Origin: Tranquillimonas sp964472855
Lineage (GTDB): Bacteria; Pseudomonadota; Alphaproteobacteria; Rhodobacterales; Rhodobacteraceae
Reading direction: 5' to 3'
Assembly: GCA_964472855.1 (NCBI GenBank)
Contig: CAYYMJ010000009.1
Coordinates: forward strand, 1 to 64,000
Length of the DNA stretch: 64,000 nt
Each line of letters begins with the position of its first letter. Positions within the stretch are counted from its first letter, which is position 1. The notes beneath the pieces are model-generated. The model was not told the DNA's origin and made no database searches. It was given only the letters and a program-made list of their open reading frames with translations. Positions 62,420-64,000 of this stretch are shown here, piece after piece. Position numbers and translations under genes: made by a program.

Positions 62420-62461
62420 CGCATGGGTGCCATATGGCGGCCGATCAGGGCCTCATGCGCC
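62391..62461 (-). promoter_or_regulatory. putative ilvB attenuator (terminator and competing antiterminator)
   Basis: Read on the minus strand: a terminator hairpin CCCCCGACCG-GAA-CGGCCGGGGG (one A-C mismatch) followed by TTTTTT (62391-62419). An alternative 8-bp helix, GGCGCATG (62454-62461) with CATGCGCC (62418-62425), shares two bases with the terminator stem. The distal strand of that helix lies within the last codons of a short leader ORF, so ribosome position could select the fold. Inferred, not tested. Confidence 0.65.
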
Positions 62462-62492
62462 GGGGTCCTGCAAGTACGACATGCCGTGCCAT
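62445..62492 (-). CDS. putative branched-chain leader peptide of the ilv operon
   Basis: 15 codons encoding MARHVVLAGPRRMRP, with AAGGA about 9 bases before the ATG. Residues 5-7 are Val-Val-Leu, encoded by GTC GTA CTT. The two A/T-ending codons are unusual in this GC-rich genome and fit charging-sensitive control codons. The stop is 26 bp before the terminator hairpin. A longer upstream in-frame extension is possible but lacks a ribosome site. Confidence 0.6.
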   Translation of the reverse strand: MARHVVLAGPRRMRP

Positions 62493-62657
62493 CGGGTCGG
62501 TCCTTTGCTGCGTCGGCGGGACATTATGAAGCCGTCGGTGGGGCGTCAACCGGGAAAACCCGGGAAATCTGTCGCAGGGCGCGGCAATTTCGCATTTTTG
62601 TTGCCCTGCTTCGCCCTTGTGCGACATTTTCGCAAAAATCCGCGCGGCCGCGCCCGG

Positions 62658-63293
62658 CTAAAGGCCCCGGCCGGTGCCCTGCAGCACCCCATGTTCCAGC
62701 GCATAGCGCGTCAGGCCGGCCGTGGTTGAGATGCCAAGCTTGCGCTTGATGTTCTTGCGGTGCGTTTCGACCGTGCGCACCGATATGTCCAGCGCCAGCG
62801 CCACCTCTTTGTTCGACCGGCCCTGCGCCAGTTCCAGCAGGATGGTCTGTTCGCGCGAGGTCAGCATCCGCGCCGCCGCGCCGTTGCCGGGCCGCAGGGC
62901 CGCCGCCGCGCCGGTGCACAGATATTCCTCGCCCGCCATGACACGGTCGATGGCGGCCTTGATCTCGTCGGTGGGCACGTCTTTCAGCAGATAGCCGCGC
63001 GCGCCGTGGCTGAGCGCGGTTGCGATATATTCGGGGCTGTCATGCATGGTCAGGATGACGATCCGCGCCTCGGGGCGGCGTTCAAGGATGATCTCGGTCG
63101 CAGACAGGCCGTTCATGCCGGGCATGTTGAGGTCCAGCAAGACAACGTCGGGCCGCAGACCGGCCACCTGGTCGACAGCCTCTTGCCCGCTGGACAGGGC
63201 GCCGACCACGGTCAGATCGTCATAGGTTTCCAGGATGGCCTGCACGCCTTCGCTGACCATGGGATGGTCGTCGACGATCAGAACCCGGGTCAT
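62658..63293 (-). CDS. NarL/FixJ-family response regulator
   Basis: 211 residues. The receiver domain has phospho-acceptor D54 (VVLLDLNMPGM), acidic VDD at the N-terminus and K in LLKDVPTDE. The C-terminal LuxR-type helix-turn-helix (about 143-205: LTSREQTILLELAQGRSNKEVALALDISVRTVETHRKNIKRKLG) binds DNA. Its start overlaps the stop of the histidine kinase (ATGA). The output genes are unknown. The 165-bp stretch between it and the ilv leader holds nothing clear. Confidence 0.93.
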   Translation of the reverse strand: MTRVLIVDDHPMVSEGVQAILETYDDLTVVGALSSGQEAVDQVAGLRPDVVLLDLNMPGMNGLSATEIILERRPEARIVILTMHDSPEYIATALSHGARGYLLKDVPTDEIKAAIDRVMAGEEYLCTGAAAALRPGNGAAARMLTSREQTILLELAQGRSNKEVALALDISVRTVETHRKNIKRKLGISTTAGLTRYALEHGVLQGTGRGL

Positions 63294-64000
63294 GCCGCCC
63301 CCTTCTGCCGGTCGGGCGGCAGCATGTGCGACAGCGGCACGATCGCCTCGATCGCCGTGCCGGTCCGGTCCGACACCACCCGCAGGCGGCCGTCAAGCTG
63401 TTCTACCCGTTCCTGCATGTTGCGCAGCCCCAGTCCCTTTTTTCCGCTGTCGCGCGCCGGCCAGGCAAAGCCGGTGCCGTCATCCTCGATGCGCAGCGTG
63501 GCGCCGTTTCTGTGCCCGAACACCCGAACCGTCACCCGGCTGGCCGAGGCGTGGCGTTCGATATTGGTCAGCGCCTCCTGAGCGATGCGATAAAGCGCGA
63601 TTTTCGCCTCCTGGTCCAGCCGATTGCGGAAAACCACGGTTTCAATGGCGGTGTCGATGCCGGTGCGTTCGGAAAACTCGCCGGTCAGGGCCCGCAGCGC
63701 CGGGCCAAGGCCAAGGTCGTCCAGAATCCCCGGACGCAGGTCGCGGCTGATGCGGCGCACTTCGCTGATGGCGGTGGCCAGCGACCCGATCCCCTTTTCC
63801 AGGCTTTCGCCGGTGCGCCGGTCGCCCAGCGTCAGCCGGCGCCGGGCCAGTTCCAGCGCATAGCGGGCGCCGACGAGGATCTGGCTGATGCTGTCGTGCA
63901 GTTCGCGCGCCACGCGGCCGCGTTCCTCTTCCTGGGTGTCGATGATGCGCTGTGTCAGCTCTTTCAGCTTGGCATCGGCCAGCGAGCGTTCGCGCAGGTT
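63290..64000 (-). CDS. sensor histidine kinase, HisKA_3 type (5' part beyond window)
   Basis: Partial: the open frame runs off the right edge. The visible 236 residues contain a coiled-coil entry, the HisKA_3 phospho-acceptor VARELHDSISQILVGARYALE, and the HATPase domain with YRIAQEALTNIERHA, IEDDGTGFA and GLGLRNMQERVE. This is the NarX/DegS group that phosphorylates NarL-type regulators, here the overlapping gene downstream. The sensor domain is not visible, so the signal is unknown. Confidence 0.93.
   Translation of the reverse strand, partial: NLRERSLADAKLKELTQRIIDTQEEERGRVARELHDSISQILVGARYALELARRRLTLGDRRTGESLEKGIGSLATAISEVRRISRDLRPGILDDLGLGPALRALTGEFSERTGIDTAIETVVFRNRLDQEAKIALYRIAQEALTNIERHASASRVTVRVFGHRNGATLRIEDDGTGFAWPARDSGKKGLGLRNMQERVEQLDGRLRVVSDRTGTAIEAIVPLSHMLPPDRQKGAA

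Overview
The window is a GC-rich chromosomal segment from an alphaproteobacterium, most likely of the order Rhodobacterales (Rhodobacteraceae or Paracoccaceae). The evidence is a set of family hallmarks: ftsB beside pdhABC with a lipoyl domain on the E1-beta subunit, ChpT of the CckA-ChpT-CtrA cell-cycle pathway, the ornithine-lipid genes olsBA, 5-aminolevulinate synthase (the C4 haem pathway), a DksA that has lost most of its zinc cysteines, and a B12-dependent ribonucleotide reductase. Genes are densely packed and many neighbours overlap by 1-26 bases. No phage, transposase, CRISPR array or rRNA was seen. The content is almost entirely housekeeping. The sequence is a draft scaffold with five runs of exactly 100 N, and at least three of these look like unmerged contig overlaps.

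Layout. 1-7.5 kb: aidB, then divergent ftsB, an unrecognised gene bracketed by two palindromes, and the pyruvate dehydrogenase genes pdhA, a VOC gene, pdhB and pdhC. 7.5-14.1 kb: a CorC-type membrane protein, a metallophosphoesterase-like gene, xerD with two co-oriented envelope genes, and divergent aroK-aroB. 14.3-20.4 kb: an M48 protease and a leftward overlapping chain (GNAT, DUF2927 lipoprotein, 55-residue membrane protein, CoxE-like VWA protein, 119-residue membrane protein, DedA), with a MoxR AAA ATPase just upstream. 20.5-26.3 kb: dksA, an FAD monooxygenase, proA, chpT, a DUF3553 gene and olsBA, with a 180-bp tandem duplication at the proA/chpT junction. 26.3-34.8 kb: trmJ-ctaA-M32 carboxypeptidase, TfoX-like, ThiE-like, class I aldolase, a periplasmic protein and pgk. 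35-42.5 kb: two cyclophilins, DUF3179, a DMT transporter, SelO, GNAT, nucleoside hydrolase and M20 dipeptidase. 42.5-47.2 kb: a DUF4189-like protein, hemA, rodZ and ispG. 47.4-54.3 kb: penicillin acylase family, a 3-hydroxyisobutyrate-dehydrogenase-like enzyme, gpt-fabI, pdxH, a double cold-shock protein, DUF192 and tRNA-Pro(UGG). 54.8-64 kb: nrdJ, an RlmL-type methyltransferase, ilvBH, and a NarL/DegU-type two-component pair cut by the window end.

Regulation readable from sequence: NrdR boxes upstream of nrdJ; a putative branched-chain-amino-acid attenuator (15-codon leader plus competing hairpins) upstream of ilvB; Rho-independent terminators after dksA and nrdJ, the latter preceded by about 160 nt of hairpin-rich RNA; and two families of intergenic repeats. 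One is a 21-bp palindrome (four copies). The other is an element starting CATCATCTTGGC (six copies, five of them between convergent genes).

I found no obvious new defence or mobile system. The items most worth a second look are the ilv leader, the structured RNA after nrdJ, the orphan gene between ftsB and pdhA, the MoxR/CoxE-DedA overlapping chain, the convergent-junction repeat family, and the assembly duplications.
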